A stretch of 64,000 bases of DNA from Breviolum minutum Mf 1.05b.01 (taxonomy: Eukaryota > Sar > Dinophyceae > Suessiales > Symbiodiniaceae). The first letter of the stretch is position 1; each line of letters begins with the position of its first letter. The position numbers and the translations under genes were made by a program. The stretch is taken from assembly GCA_000507305.1 (NCBI GenBank), contig DF240091.1, positions 62,001-126,000 of the forward strand, read 5' to 3'. Below the pieces are notes generated by a model. That model was not told where the DNA came from and searched no databases. It worked only from the letters and a program-made list of their open reading frames with translations. This document shows positions 48,878 to 60,312 of this stretch, one piece after another.

Positions 48878-49040
48878 CAAGAGGCGTGGCACGGATCGTG
48901 TTGAGGGGCCGGAGCTTTCTTTGGCGACGCGGGAATCCTCATCCGTCGAAAGGTCTGGTGTTCCAATGGTGTTCCATGTTTGGGAAGAAGATGAGTTTTA
49001 CTTCCGATGTGAAGCGGATGGGAAGAATTTGGGAACCGGC

Positions 49041-49084
<44 letters not shown>

Positions 49085-49096
49085 GGGCCTGCTGTT
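48878..49096 (+). CDS. Exon with poly-Asp tract (GAT microsatellite), unrecognised gene
   Basis: Opening after a TGA near 48868, one frame reads GTDRVEGPELSLATRESSSV, then VPMVFHVWEEDEFYFRCEAD and GKNLGTG, and runs into about 14 Asp from the (GAT)n at 49041-49083, then EGLL before GTAGGT. The WEEDEFYFRCEADG segment is clearly protein-like. In another frame the same repeat would give poly-Met. It may be the first supported exon of the gene continuing to 57.1 kb. Confidence 0.45.
49041..49083. repeat. (GAT)n microsatellite
   Basis: About 14 perfect GAT units, in frame with the exon at 48878 as Asp codons. Confidence 0.9.
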
Positions 49097-49257
49097 GTAG
49101 GTAGTAAGTAGATCCGCATATGATGCTTTGTACATCTGGGTCATCCAAATTATTTCTTGCTCAGTGACTCATGGCTGCAAACAGGTCGCATATAGAATAT
49201 CAACACTTACTATGGATGCGTATTGATGCGGAAATTGTATTACCTTCCTTGACAATG

Positions 49258-49309
49258 CATTTGGTCCCAGCCTATTTTCAGGGGTAAAATGTTAGTTTCA
49301 GGGGGTGTA
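49258..49309. repeat. MITE family A, right-half copy 10
   Basis: CAGCCTATTTTCAGGGGTAA then GTTAGTTTCAGGGGGTGTA, the family A right end. The left end is missing. Confidence 0.5.
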
Positions 49310-49412
49310 TTGTATGTGTAGATTTGTTCATTGGTATGGTACCCCCCCAAAAAAGGCAGGATGTTGACACCTCGCAACTTTTTGTTGAACATCATGTCAC
49401 ATGTCCATTCAG

Positions 49413-52400
49413 GCAATCTGGGTTTACCCGAGTCGGTACTGGAACAAATGCTGGCGGCCCACTCACACATGGTGAATTTGGTTCAGCCACTGGAGGACGG
49501 AATTTGGAGCAGCGATGCATCTCAAGACATGGGTGCGTAAAGGGGTGTGTCAAGATATATATTTTTGAAGCCTTCAAACCATGGAAGGTTCTAGTTGCTT
49601 TACAAGACAGGTGTTGTGACACATAGTGGATGCACATGTGTTGTCTTTTTTGTGCCCTACCATTGCTGCCTATAAGTTCGAAGAAAAATATGGCAGATAT
49701 GGCAGATATGCAATGATTTTGATAGATACATATTTATATAACCAGAGTCAAAAATGTTTTAATTATTTTTGCCATTCCAGTTCCAAAAGGGGTAGGGTCG
49801 GATTTACTTCCAGCAATATCTCATAAAGGGATGATTCTTCGACTCTTGCTGCCAGGAATTAGGTTATCAAGTTGAAATTCTGGGTGCTACCTATGAGACA
49901 CCTTATGTGGAGCAGCTGCAGGTGCCTTCTGTAAAGCGATGGTGGCTTCAAAATGCTTTGTTCCCTAAGATCAATCATTCAATTTGTTTTGGGATGGTGA
50001 ATGGATGGTATATATTTTTACCTTTTGCCATGGCTCATGTATTTTCCATGAAATTCGGCCCACTCGGCCGCTTTGAACGTCCAGCACCATTGTCCAGATT
50101 GGGAATTTTACACCCCTGTGGCAGGTTGTGGAACCCTAAGGTTTGATTGTAGGGAGCAAAAAAAGTTGATAGATGAATATGAATATAATATAATGACGTA
50201 AGTTCAACCTTAACGAACTTATGGGTTGAAAAATGGTTGTAAATTTAAACCAAAATTCGAAGAAAAAAAAATCTCCCGGAGGGCATGGAAAGGATTTTGA
50301 CTTCGTTTCCATCCAGTGGGTGCCTTGATTTGATGCACATTTGTTGAATCATTGAACGGACATATGGGGGTTTCCAAAAATAAGGGTATCTCCAAAATGG
50401 ATGGTTTTTATATGGAAAACCCTATTAAAATGGATGATTTGGGGGTACCACTATTTTCGGAAACACCCATATGGTTTCCCTGTTTTTTTCTAGATGGGAC
50501 ATTGATTATGTGAGAAGTGAATGGTTTGTTCTTAAAGAGACACCTTAATCAACAACAATGATGACGGCGACAAAAACGATGACAGCAACAACACAACACA
50601 CAAACCAAGGTCCATTTCTTATGTTTGTTGTTTCTTGCCTCTGAGATGAAAGTACTGACTTGTGTGACATTGTGTAACTAAGGTCTTGCTACCCCAAAAA
50701 TGGACATACGGGAGAAGGAGAGTACCTTATATAGTAAGCCTTGACTCAACAGTATATATGCAACAGGTTGGTGAATATTTGTTTTTTTTCAATCCATGTT
50801 GGATGCGAAACTTGAAGTTTATAAAAAGATCATTGACAGCATCAACTGTCATTCAAGCCATTTTTGGGTTCTTCACCAAAACCCATAGATTCATCCTTGC
50901 CTTTACATCACCTGAGAGGCAGCTTATGCTCCTAACCTCATTGAGAACTTTACAATGATGCCACTACCGGGCTCACAACTGATAGGCCCTCAACCACCTT
51001 GATGGTGTTGGGGAAATCATGGGAAATCACCTTGATGTGTTTGGCTGTTGGCTGGAGATCCATTGTGTTTATTCCTTTGTTTATTGATTGGAAGCTGATG
51101 AAAGAGAAAAGCACCTGTAATTAGCTAGTGTGATTTTTATTCTCCAAAACTGGTATTGTCATGTCAGCTTTTGATTGACAATTTGGTTGCCAACTGGTAC
51201 AAGATTGATGTAAGATGTTGAAGACTTCGACAGTGTCTATTGTGGCATCGCCCCAGCAAACTGATGGTCAACCTGACCGACTGATGGTCAACCTGACCGA
51301 CCGACCTCCCCCCAAAAGAGGTGATTATTAGCATCCAAGTGCACTCTGCAAGTTCAAAAAACACTCAAAATTATGCGCGTCCCCACGGCGCCTGCCCCAA
51401 AAGTACCCCAAGGCCTAATATGATGTTCCCCGATGTTCCCTTTGAAAAGACCTTATCAATACATTTTTTTCTGGGGATTTCGTCAAGGAGGGCATGTTAA
51501 AAAAAGCCATATCAATTAGTAGCTTGCACCTGAAAAAAACGATGAATTGTGTCAGATTTGCCTGTTTTTGGTGCTTATTTGAACGTTCGTTTGGAGTGGG
51601 TTTATCCAGGCAGTAGTGTCACTTACAAACAATCTCCCCCAAGAGGTCCGATTTTCCGCAGGTTTGCAGCATGCCGTGAACTTAGCAAAGCGAAATGCAG
51701 AAGAGTCCTGCGCCTTGGTCGCGAGTTCATGGGAATTTGGTTTGCCACAAAGATGGCAAGCAAACAAAAGGAATCCATGAATGTACAGAAAAATCAATGA
51801 ATTGCATGAACATTGGCATCAAAAGAATGGTTTTTGATATGAATAAATCGATGAATTATTGAGAATGAGTAGGTGATGAAGGGAAACGGCTGTTGCTTTT
51901 TGGTATGGTGTGATGTTATTTCTGTTTGGCTAATCGAAAGTTTTTGTCCAACTTTTTTGGTGAGTTGATATGTAGGTGAGGAGAGGTACTTCAGAGGAGG
52001 GATGCCCTTTGGATAGGGTATATCCAAATAGTCAATATTATTCACCAAATATCATTTAGTTCGTGGATACTAACTGATACTATTGAATGTTTCAGCAATC
52101 CTGCACCACTTAATCGAAATCGTTGATAGGATTATTGAATAAGATTGGTTTTCTACATCCCAGGTGGTGATTACCGGATTTCCTCAAAAATAAGGTTTAG
52201 ATTTTGTGATGCTGTTGCGCTTCGATTTGGTTTTGAAGCGCTCCTTGTTACCTTTCTTGCAACGAGCTTGGCACCAGCAGCAGGACGGGGCAGGGTGGGA
52301 TTCATTCATGGGTGCTGGACTTCCCTGGAAAATTCATGGCTGGAATCTGAAAATCAGCTGGGTGAAAAGGAAGATTATCTTTCAAACCTTCCAGAAATGC

Positions 52401-55400
52401 ATTTTGAATCAACTCTATATAGGTCTTGCGATTCTGATGATACAACCACAAAAAGCTTCAAAATGATGTCACCAGGTTTGTTAATATTGTTTTTCCTGCT
52501 AACCGGGACTTTTGTTGCTTAATGAGGACTTCTTGGCTCCTTTCTGGTGTGAAGCCAACCCAGCCTCCTTGAACGAGACTAGAGGCACTCCAACGGCAGT
52601 TCGGTGAACTTTTCATTGGGCTTTACATGTGGGACAAAAGGCGTGTGTGATCATGGCCTTCAAAACAAAAACCTTATGAGAAACCGGCTAAACTCTTCAT
52701 GTAGGAGTCTTCTTGTGAGGCGATCTTTTTTCTTGCAAGGGGCTCCAAACCATGGAAAGCGATATGGTGAACTACCAAAAGCGATACCTTGCAATGTCTT
52801 GAAATGCAATTAGTTCATTCATGTTTGCGTGCAAAGCTTGGCATTGTTCTTTTTTTCCACATTCTCGCCAGTCCCAAAAGCGATACCCGAAGCGATACCT
52901 TAGCGATACCCTTCTGGTACATAAATCCTCACAAATCCATCCTGTCCCAAGAAACCAAAAAGAAAGGAAATCAAGGCCCAAAAGACGCCAAAAAACAGGA
53001 ATTGAAAGCCCAAATGGCCATGAACACGGACAATTACAATTCAATTTAATCTATATTTCTGACTCATTTATTACCATATCATAAGTACATGGCCCAAACA
53101 CTGTAAAACGATATAGCGAACTACGAAAAACGATACCTATGTCCCATAGAGCGCCCCAGTTGTATTGAGCTTTGCCAGCCGCTCATATATTTAAGCAGTC
53201 AAAGGGGGCAGCCCTTGTCTTTGGCTCCAAGCTTGGACGGGCAATCAACCTGAAAAAAACCGGTTGAAGTGCCATGACGTCACTCCACCCCGTAGCTTAG
53301 AAACACCATAACATTCAAAGGGTACGGTATCACATGTTGATTACCTTATATGAATAGAAAGTACTTATTCGCGCTACTGATTCCCTGCCAATGCCAATGA
53401 CCTTACTATAGACCTCACAGGTAGAGCATTGGCCAAAATTTGGCGAAATCTATGCATATATAACGGTGACAAAGAGTGACGTAGTTGATGAGACCTGTTT
53501 CATCATAGCGCATGTTTTTTGCAAGAAAGCTTTGATGTGGGATTCTACCCCCCTGAAGCCGTTGTGAATGGAAGTATGTCTTCCATTCCTCAACCTCCCA
53601 GCGGGAGTGTTCTCATACTATATAATATTGCTGAAAAACGCTTCACTCTCTCTCTCTCACCCTTCAGCGTTATAGGGAAGTGAATCCATCCGACGATCCG
53701 ATCTTTTTTTCTGTACTCTAACCTTCGCCCTTCAAAAATACACTCCCTGAAACTAACAGTTCGCACCTGAAAATGGATGGTTGGAAGTTGGAAGACTAGT
53801 TTCCTTTTAGGATAGCCTATTTTCAGTGCAAACTGTTAGTTTCAGGGAGGGTAAGATTCCAAACCATTGTTCCTTCCCTTTTTCTATCGGAATACCCAAG
53901 GTTCTGGACTATGTGTATCAGATGTACTGCAAGTCTTTCCAGGGAAGGCCTTGGATGAAATGCAACAAGTTCTGGATGAGAGTAGACACATGGCACGGGG
54001 TGAGGAACAAGAGTCATGTAAAAGGATTCTGGTAACAAGTGCTACCCTACACACCAGTCTTAAGAAGGTCACTGCAGGATGCACGTTGCAATATGATATT
54101 GTCTGTGTATATCGCATATTTTAGTCACAAGCAGGAGGGTAAGGGAAAATTTGGAGCATTTATGCTGGCATAAAGTGTGTAGAGGCCCAACTATAGGTAG
54201 AAGAGGTTTGGAGCTGGATGTGTTTCCTAATCAAACCAGAGACAATCACTGAGTAGACCATGTTTTTGTTTGATGAGTGAGCACTAATATAAGCGCCAAA
54301 AAAGGAATCATATGTATATATATATATATTTATTCATATTATGTATATATAGCCATTGTTGTTAATTTTTTTCGATTAGTGCACCTTCACATATTTTTTA
54401 ACCTGTTCATTTCCTCATAACTTTGGTTGGAACAGGTTCCCGCTTCAAAATGGGTGGATTTCGTTACATTTTTTGATGTTGGCAGTGCCACCAACTTGGA
54501 GCCCAATTCCCACCTTCAAACGAGAGTTTGTTGGGGGCACAGGGTTCCCACCATTTGGAAGTAGATGGTTACTGTACCAGTGAACTGATGCCTTGATTAC
54601 CTTTGGTTGATACTTTAAAGGCCCTATTACAAACCAAGGATGCATTATTTGCAATTTGTGCTATATTTGATGCTCTTTTTGTTTTGTTAACCTTGGTGCG
54701 GGTGGGTTTTTAGACTTCTTTTACACCGTTGATTTTGTCAATCCAGGAATTACATCCCCGGTTTTCCATCCTAAGGACTGGATGTTTGGCACCAGAAAAC
54801 ACACTTTCATCGTTGGCTTCAGCTCATCATTCAACGAGGCATGTCATGTTTGTTTTTGATGGGATATGCCAGGGGCTGATTTGTCGTGTTTTTTTTTGTG
54901 GGGTGTAAAATGATGTGTGTCTATGTGTTGTCTTCCAGTGTTCGTACTTGTTTGCCTTTCTTCATTTGGAGAATATTGTTTAGTTTCTTCAAGAATCTTA
55001 AAACAAATGAAGGATGAAAGATTGAATGTGTTTTGTTCCTCAGAGGTTGTACTGTTTTTCAAATGACTCAACTGTGTCAGTCGCCAACAGTTGGTATAGG
55101 TCCTGTTGGGTATGATCGTTGGAATTTTGGGAATGGTCATTCCCATAATGCCCAAGGAACATTTGATGGTGTGGTTCTTTATCTTAAATGTCTTCGAGTT
55201 ATTGAGAGTTTCCACCATTTCTTGCTACAACTGTGCTGGAATCTAGGTTAGCTGCTCTGACCATATGCCACCGAGGTGTTTGTTACAAATATTTGTATTA
55301 CTGCAAGCGTTGTGGTCCATTATATAGTCTATGCTGTCTAAGGGACAGAACATCCCCCCAAAGACACGGAGTGATTGGGAGATCATCCCACTTGTAGATC

Positions 55401-57130
55401 TTGTCTAGAGACTTGTCCGAACTGATGCATCTACCCCTTTAACATCCTTTCACACCATGTAGCGATATGTAGCGACTAGTTTCTATGCCATGATGTCACC
55501 CCCCATTCAAGGAACTTTGACCTGAATTTGCTTGCTTTAGCTAAGTGCATGCAACACATGTCTATGCGTTTTTTGTCGTGCCGGCAAACCTTTCAGAAAG
55601 CAGGGGCAAACGATCATATACCCTCCCGGGCTCCCGAAGTTTTCCATAGCCCCTGAAAAGTTACCTTCCCAATAGGAAAGTAGTCTTCCAACCGCCATTT
55701 TTCATGGGCTATGTTAAACTTCGGGGGGGGTACAGCTGGATCGTTTGGAATATTTTTTGCTTGTCATGCTTCGATTTTGGCGAGGCAATACTTTGCCAAG
55801 CCGCGTTGGAGTTCTAGTTCCTTGGTCCGACAACATGTTGCATTGAGTCAAGTGGTGTTGTAGAGGGATACACTCACGCGAACGGAGATGCTGTTTTTTT
55901 TAAGGGTGTATGATTTGGTGAAGTTTGATTAAGGAGACTTTATGGTGTTTAAGATTAGGGGGAGAAGGGCTGGGGGTTCAATTGTCAAACACCTTACAAC
56001 AATGACATGTCGTCACATACCTGAACAATGGTACTGTAGCAGGGTGGGGATCAGATTGGGCCTTCATCCATTGTTTTATGGAGAGAATTGTTAGCTGAAT
56101 GAGATGTAGCATGGTGTAGGAGTTTGCAGGTAGGCACTTGTGCCCGTCGGACATCTATGAAAGCATTTGGCCTTTAACTAATTTGCAAGAATAAGAAACA
56201 TAAGATATAAAGCAGAACTTGAAGACTCTTTTTGCTTGCTGCATGTATGTATCTTAAGGTTCTATATCTCTTTGTAGAAAAAGATCTTTTATATTATACA
56301 TTAGATTGAATAGATTGCATTATGTAGTTTTAGACGTTTAGCAGTCTTGGCTTCACTGAAATGGAAAGGTTTCCACTGGCTGCCTTTGTCAAATCAGGTG
56401 CCTGAGCGCTTCGTTACAGATCCCGCTGGGCAGTGGAGCCTCCCTTGGCATAACCTGGTGTGTGGCAGATAACCAGCCTGAAATGTAACATACTCCAAAC
56501 CATCATTTTGATTCATTTTGGGTATATATCATATATCTATGTCTATTTTGGGGAAGTAAATATTTACAATCTACATTGCAGACAAGTAGTCAAATAGGTG
56601 TACAGTATTTACAGTTTTTACACCAAACTAAATCATATGTGTCCGTGAATGTACATCTACAGTGACACTCAATGTGAAAATCACACTTGACAACTTTCAT
56701 GGCAACAGTGGAAACATGTAAGAGATCGTGGCTTGCGGCTGTAGCTGCAAACTCCCAAATGCATGAAGGGATGCTCTCCCTATCCCAAAGTCCACAACTT
56801 TTGATGCTGTTTTTCTGGCAGCCAGCAACTTAACAATCGCCACTCCGAAATTTCTGACACTGCAGGAATCCATTGTACTACTTCGCGAATCGCGAGCGCC
56901 GGCCGCCCACACCAGAGATGAGGGGTAGGAACTGGACGCTGGAGCGAATGTCTCTTGGTCCAAAATTTCATGCATCATGCATCATTTCGACTGAACGAAG
57001 TTTCTCGTGCTTCCATCTCACTTTTATGCTGCTCGCTTCAATCCCTCCCTCCATGATCGAGCAGTGTCGATTACAGGAACCTTTCATGCGGGGGTTGCAT
57101 AGAGAGTTTTCGCATACTGGCTTCAACCTA
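49413..57130 (+). CDS. Unrecognised multi-exon gene (one or more)
   Basis: Supported exons: 49413-49532 (NLGLPESVLEQMLAAHSHMV, then LVQPLEDGIWSSDASQDMG), 49856-49921 (ELGYQVEILGATYETPYVEQ LQ, phase 0/0), 51610-51755 (AVVSLTNNLPQEVRFSAGLQ, then HAVNLAKRNAEESCALVASS; GC donor, phase 0 to 2), 52195-52294 (FCDAVALRFGFEALLVTFLA, phase 2 to 0), 53901-54031 (DVLQVFPGKALDEMQQVLDE), 54714 to about 54838 (DFFYTVDFVNPGITSPVFHP, KDWMFGTRKHTFIVGF), 56398-56457 (VPERFVTDPAGQWSLPWHNL) and 56769-56924 (FDAVFLAASNLTIATPKFLT, LQESIVLLRESRAPAAHTRD). The set 49856-51610-52195 joins in phase. A last exon near 57001-57130 has two competing frames. No domain is recognised, and the block may contain two genes. Confidence 0.45.
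50370..50464. repeat. Palindromic MITE family D, copy 2
   Basis: GTTTCCAAAAATAAGGGTAT, AAATGGATGGTTTTTATATG, AAAATGGATGATTTGGGGGT and CTATTTTCGGAAAC. Pairing extends outward as CATATGGGGG against ACCCATATG, so the true ends are probably at about 50361-50473. Confidence 0.75.
51261..51300. repeat. Perfect 20-bp tandem duplication
   Basis: CTGATGGTCAACCTGACCGA occurs twice without spacer or mismatch, followed by a further CCGACC. A recent slippage or duplication event in a predicted intron. Confidence 0.9.
51489..51541. repeat. Possible MITE family A fragment, copy 11
   Basis: GGAGGGCATGTTAAAAAAAG and TTAGTAGCTTGCACCTGAAAA resemble a scrambled family A left end. Confidence 0.25.
52097..52194. 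repeat. MITE family B copy abutting an exon
   Basis: AATCCTGCACCAC (left arm) and CATCCCAGGTGGTGATTACCGGATTTCCT (right arm). The right arm runs directly into AAAAATAAG, which serves as the acceptor for the exon at 52195. Confidence 0.55.
52756..53141. repeat. Dispersed GCGATACC repeats with flanking 37-bp direct repeat
   Basis: A 37-bp unit at 52756-52792 (AAAGCGATATGGTGAACTAC...) is repeated with a few changes at 53105-53141. Between them (52875-52913) lie three further AGCGATACC-type units. No terminal inverted repeat is seen. The open frames here look like by-products. Confidence 0.6.
53739..53853. repeat. Palindromic MITE family A, copy 12 (best preserved)
   Basis: TACACTCCCTGAAACTAACA at the left and TTAGTTTCAGGGAGGGTA at the right. 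CACCTGAAAATGGATGGTTG and GGATAGCCTATTTTCAG lie inside. About 115 bp with TA at both ends; 47 bp before the exon at 53901. Confidence 0.85.
55618..55733. repeat. Palindromic MITE family A, copy 13 (reverse orientation)
   Basis: TACCCTCCCGGGCTCCCGAA, CATAGCCCCTGAAAAG, CCAATAGGAAAGTAGTCTTC, CAACCGCCATTTTTCATGG and ACTTCGGGGGGGGTA. 116 bp with TA ends. Confidence 0.7.
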
Positions 57131-57491
57131 TGAAACATGACTGTTTCAGGATAGTCGTGTCCATGTCATTGAAGGTTTGGTTCATCTTGGCGAAAATGTT
57201 TACCACAGAATCGATGCGTTTACATTTGTTTAGATAGAAATCTTTAAGGTGGGATAGCTTGGAACATGCAAAAAAAAAACGCTTCACAGTTCTATTTAGA
57301 TCAATTGGTGTTGATGATTCGCCGCAGCAGTTTGTTTTTTTCAGAACATCGATCTAAGCTGTGAAATGGAGCCTGGGATTATGTAGTATTCCTACTATGC
57401 AAAATGGAGAGCTATGTTTCCTGAACATTGCGAGATCAAACTCATATCTTCAACTTGATGGACAAGTTGTAAGTTTTGTTGTCCAATTGAT

Positions 57492-57590
57492 TTGGTGGGT
57501 GGTGGTTTCAAAGAGTTTTTAATTTCACTCCCCATTTGGGGAAGATTCCCAGTTTGATTACTATTTTTCAAAGGGGTCGAAACCACCAAG
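57492..57590. repeat. Palindromic MITE family C, copy 2
   Basis: TTGGTGGGTGGTGGTTTCAAA mirrors AAGGGGTCGAAACCACCAAG. The interior CCCCATTTGGGGAAGAT matches the copy at 5033-5132. Confidence 0.75.
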
Positions 57591-57999
57591 CTTTGATTCT
57601 GATTCAATTTATATCAGTTGTTTAACAGCAAGATGCTGGGCATTTAGCCTGTCATGCCACCATCATGATGGACCCAAAAGCTTGGAAGTTGTACTCCTGC
57701 ACATAGTCATGTGATGCCTATTTTGATAGATCTTTATTTTTTTATAAAGGTAGAACACTACTAACACTACCAATCAAACGGCAGATTGGTCGGTGGTTTC
57801 TACATTATTGCATGCTGGTTCGAAGAGTTGTGAGACTATAGGAAACATGGAGATATGTTTGAATTCTCTACACTCCAGCTTCATTTAATTTTTCTCCCAC
57901 GGTACCAAACTCCAGTCAAGTGATATTTTTCTAGGTGGCTTCGATCGAACCACTGTACATAGCCGATGTCCATATTCGGTCACAGTTTTGTGTTTTGTC

Positions 58000-58971
58000 A
58001 TGCGGCGCTGTTCTGTTTGCTGCGCTGCTGGTGCTTTCGTTCCCATAGTGATGTTAAATCTGAAACCTGTAGCGGATTGGAAAGGCACTGTGAAGGGCAT
58101 TCCCGCCATTTTTCCCACCTGGTTGGAAAACTCGACGACTCTTGTCCGAGACGCCCACGACAGTGGATGGGAATCGCACTTGACCCCGGGAGCTACAAAG
58201 ATGGACGGTAGGGCGGTCACAAGACAAAGAGTGGCAATCTTAACTGCAGGCACAGTGACACGCTTTCATTTGAACACGTCTGCTGAACACTTGGCGGCAC
58301 CATTGGTACAATCTGGATGGGAAGTGGACTATTTTTTATCTTTATTTCTGGGCCTTTCAATGGGATTCCACGCTGGGGCGGAGGGTTTTGAAGCGGATTG
58401 GGAATTTCAGCAGGTGAATCAGACAGAGATTCTTGAAAGCATCATATCGCAGAGGTTGAGCAGCTGTGGGGCACGTGTCATTTTTAACCATGTTTTTAGC
58501 GAGCAAGATGTGGACTTGGCAGAGAAAAGCTTCATTGACTCTGAGAAGTTTTGGCCTTTGCAGCGTGGCAAGATTGCTCGAAATAATTTCATTTTGATGT
58601 GGAAGAACTTGGCAATCTTATGGCAGAAGGCTAAAGAACACGAACAAGTTTATGGAAGATATTCGCATGTGATCATCCTACGGGATGATGCCTATTGGTT
58701 TCGTGATTTCAACTTGACGCAGATGTTAGAACTTGGTGGCATCGAACGCTTACCTGGCCGACCTGGGGCAGGTCAGCTTTACTCGGTGTTGTGCGATCGA
58801 AAACACGTTCGGGGTGGAGATCCTCGTGGGTTGTTTGATTATTTCTTTCTGGTTGATCGTGTGGCAGCGGATATTTTTTGTACGACTTATGAACGGATCA
58901 TTCAACCTAGTCGCTTTGGGGATGACTGGGCACGTTTCCGCAGGAAGGGCAAATTCACCAACAGTGACTAG
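58000..58971 (+). CDS. Glycosyltransferase-like type II membrane protein, single main exon
   Basis: A 323-codon frame from the ATG at 58000 to a TAG at 58969-58971. The frame stays open upstream to about 57889, so an earlier start or upstream exon is possible. The N-terminus is hydrophobic (SVCCAAGAFVPIVMLNLK), a likely signal anchor. Then come RVAILTAGTVTRFHLNTSAE, GWEVDYFLSLFLGL, a helix ending in LMWKNLAILWQKAKEHEQVY, and GRYSHVIILRDDAYWFRDF, a pattern like the ..Y..V...R.D..W core of uncharacterised GT-A-like families in algae and plants. RDD may be the metal-binding acidic motif. The C-terminus has FDYFFLVDR and a Trp-rich end. It would probably act in the Golgi or ER lumen on an unknown acceptor. 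Lack of introns contrasts with its neighbours and could reflect retroposition. Confidence 0.7.
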   Translation: MRRCSVCCAAGAFVPIVMLNLKPVADWKGTVKGIPAIFPTWLENSTTLVRDAHDSGWESHLTPGATKMDGRAVTRQRVAILTAGTVTRFHLNTSAEHLAAPLVQSGWEVDYFLSLFLGLSMGFHAGAEGFEADWEFQQVNQTEILESIISQRLSSCGARVIFNHVFSEQDVDLAEKSFIDSEKFWPLQRGKIARNNFILMWKNLAILWQKAKEHEQVYGRYSHVIILRDDAYWFRDFNLTQMLELGGIERLPGRPGAGQLYSVLCDRKHVRGGDPRGLFDYFFLVDRVAADIFCTTYERIIQPSRFGDDWARFRRKGKFTNSD

Positions 58972-59842
58972 GCTTGGTGTTAGTGTCACACATGTTTTGC
59001 TTTGAACGCTTTTTGGGGAAGATTTTTTTGGGAAGCTCCCTTTCCCAGCAACAGTGACAATCAGGATTTTCACGTTGGGGATTCCTATGAACCTTCATGT
59101 TTCACTACTGTAGGCTGGTAGCACATCCAACTCATTCCAACTCCCCTGTTTTTTTCATCGCTACACAGAACAAAGCCAGGTGAGCGCTTCTACTTACAAT
59201 CTGCCAATTTTTCAGGCCTCCGAGTGGTTGAAGTACCACAAGGTTTGCTACCCTTTCAACGTGTTGGTCGCAAGAAGGGCGCCTTGTGTTTGCACAAGTA
59301 CTGTGATTCTCAATGGTCAAGTCGAGGTATTCCATACCTTCAACCAAAGTTGAGACATTGTAAAGGATAGCATCAAAAAAACATGCGGTGAATGGTGTGA
59401 CTGCAGCCAACATGATGGCAACCACCAAGACTAGTCCAAAATGAACCACAAAAGATTGGTTGCTTATACGTTACCTACATCACAGTTGACTAACCTATTA
59501 TTTCGAATCACTTGCTGTCACTAGACTTCAAAATGTTTGTTTCCTCACCAAACTGAAATTTATATAGTTGTAAGTTCTAGATATCTCAAATCAAACTTCA
59601 GTATGTCTACAGTCTACAGTATCAGTGTATATATATATATATATGATATGTCTTATTTTGTTCCATGAAACTTCAGCCAATCAAAACGTCCAATCAACTA
59701 TCGGCTGAGAAATGCATCATTACCCAACAGGAATCAACAGGATGTATGATTACAAAACTTGGGCGCTACGGATCTTGCGGGTATGAGGGTACTCAGTACA
59801 TTAGGAACGCAGGTCGTATGCACTTACTAAACAACCAGAATT

Positions 59843-59884
59843 CATCCATCCAACCTATATTGCATCCATCCAACCTATAATGCA
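59843..59884. repeat. Near-perfect 20-bp tandem duplication
   Basis: CATCCATCCAACCTATATTG is followed by CATCCATCCAACCTATAATG. I see no gene evidence in 58972-60290. Confidence 0.7.
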
Positions 59885-60312
59885 TTCCAAATATCCTGAC
59901 GGCTTCGGACAAGCAATGCTGCTTGGTTGGCGAAAATCCTGTAAACTCTGTGTGTTTGAACTGAGAATTGAACTTTATGAATGGCATTGAATGAATGATA
60001 TTTTGCAATATATAGTTGATCCATGTTGATCCAGCAGACTGTGAACCGCTTCAAACCGTGCTCAGGTTAGGCAAGATCACCACCAAAGTGCCGGATTTTA
60101 CGTGATTTTCTGCATGGGAGAAATGTGTTTGAAGTGATTGTGGTTACACAATCAAAAAGTGCGATCGTAGACATGTATCACGGTCAGGTAACTTTGGAGT
60201 GACTAAGGGATACGTTGGAGTGACCTGTTCCCCATGTTGCATGCACTGAAAATGATAAAAATGGATTTGGATCTCATGCCATTTGTTTGAAGCTTGGTCA
60301 CTCTGAAGATGC

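Noticed and set aside
56697..56978. 93-codon minus-strand open frame
   Set aside because: It is antisense to a well-bounded + strand exon (56769-56924) with matching phases and splice sites.
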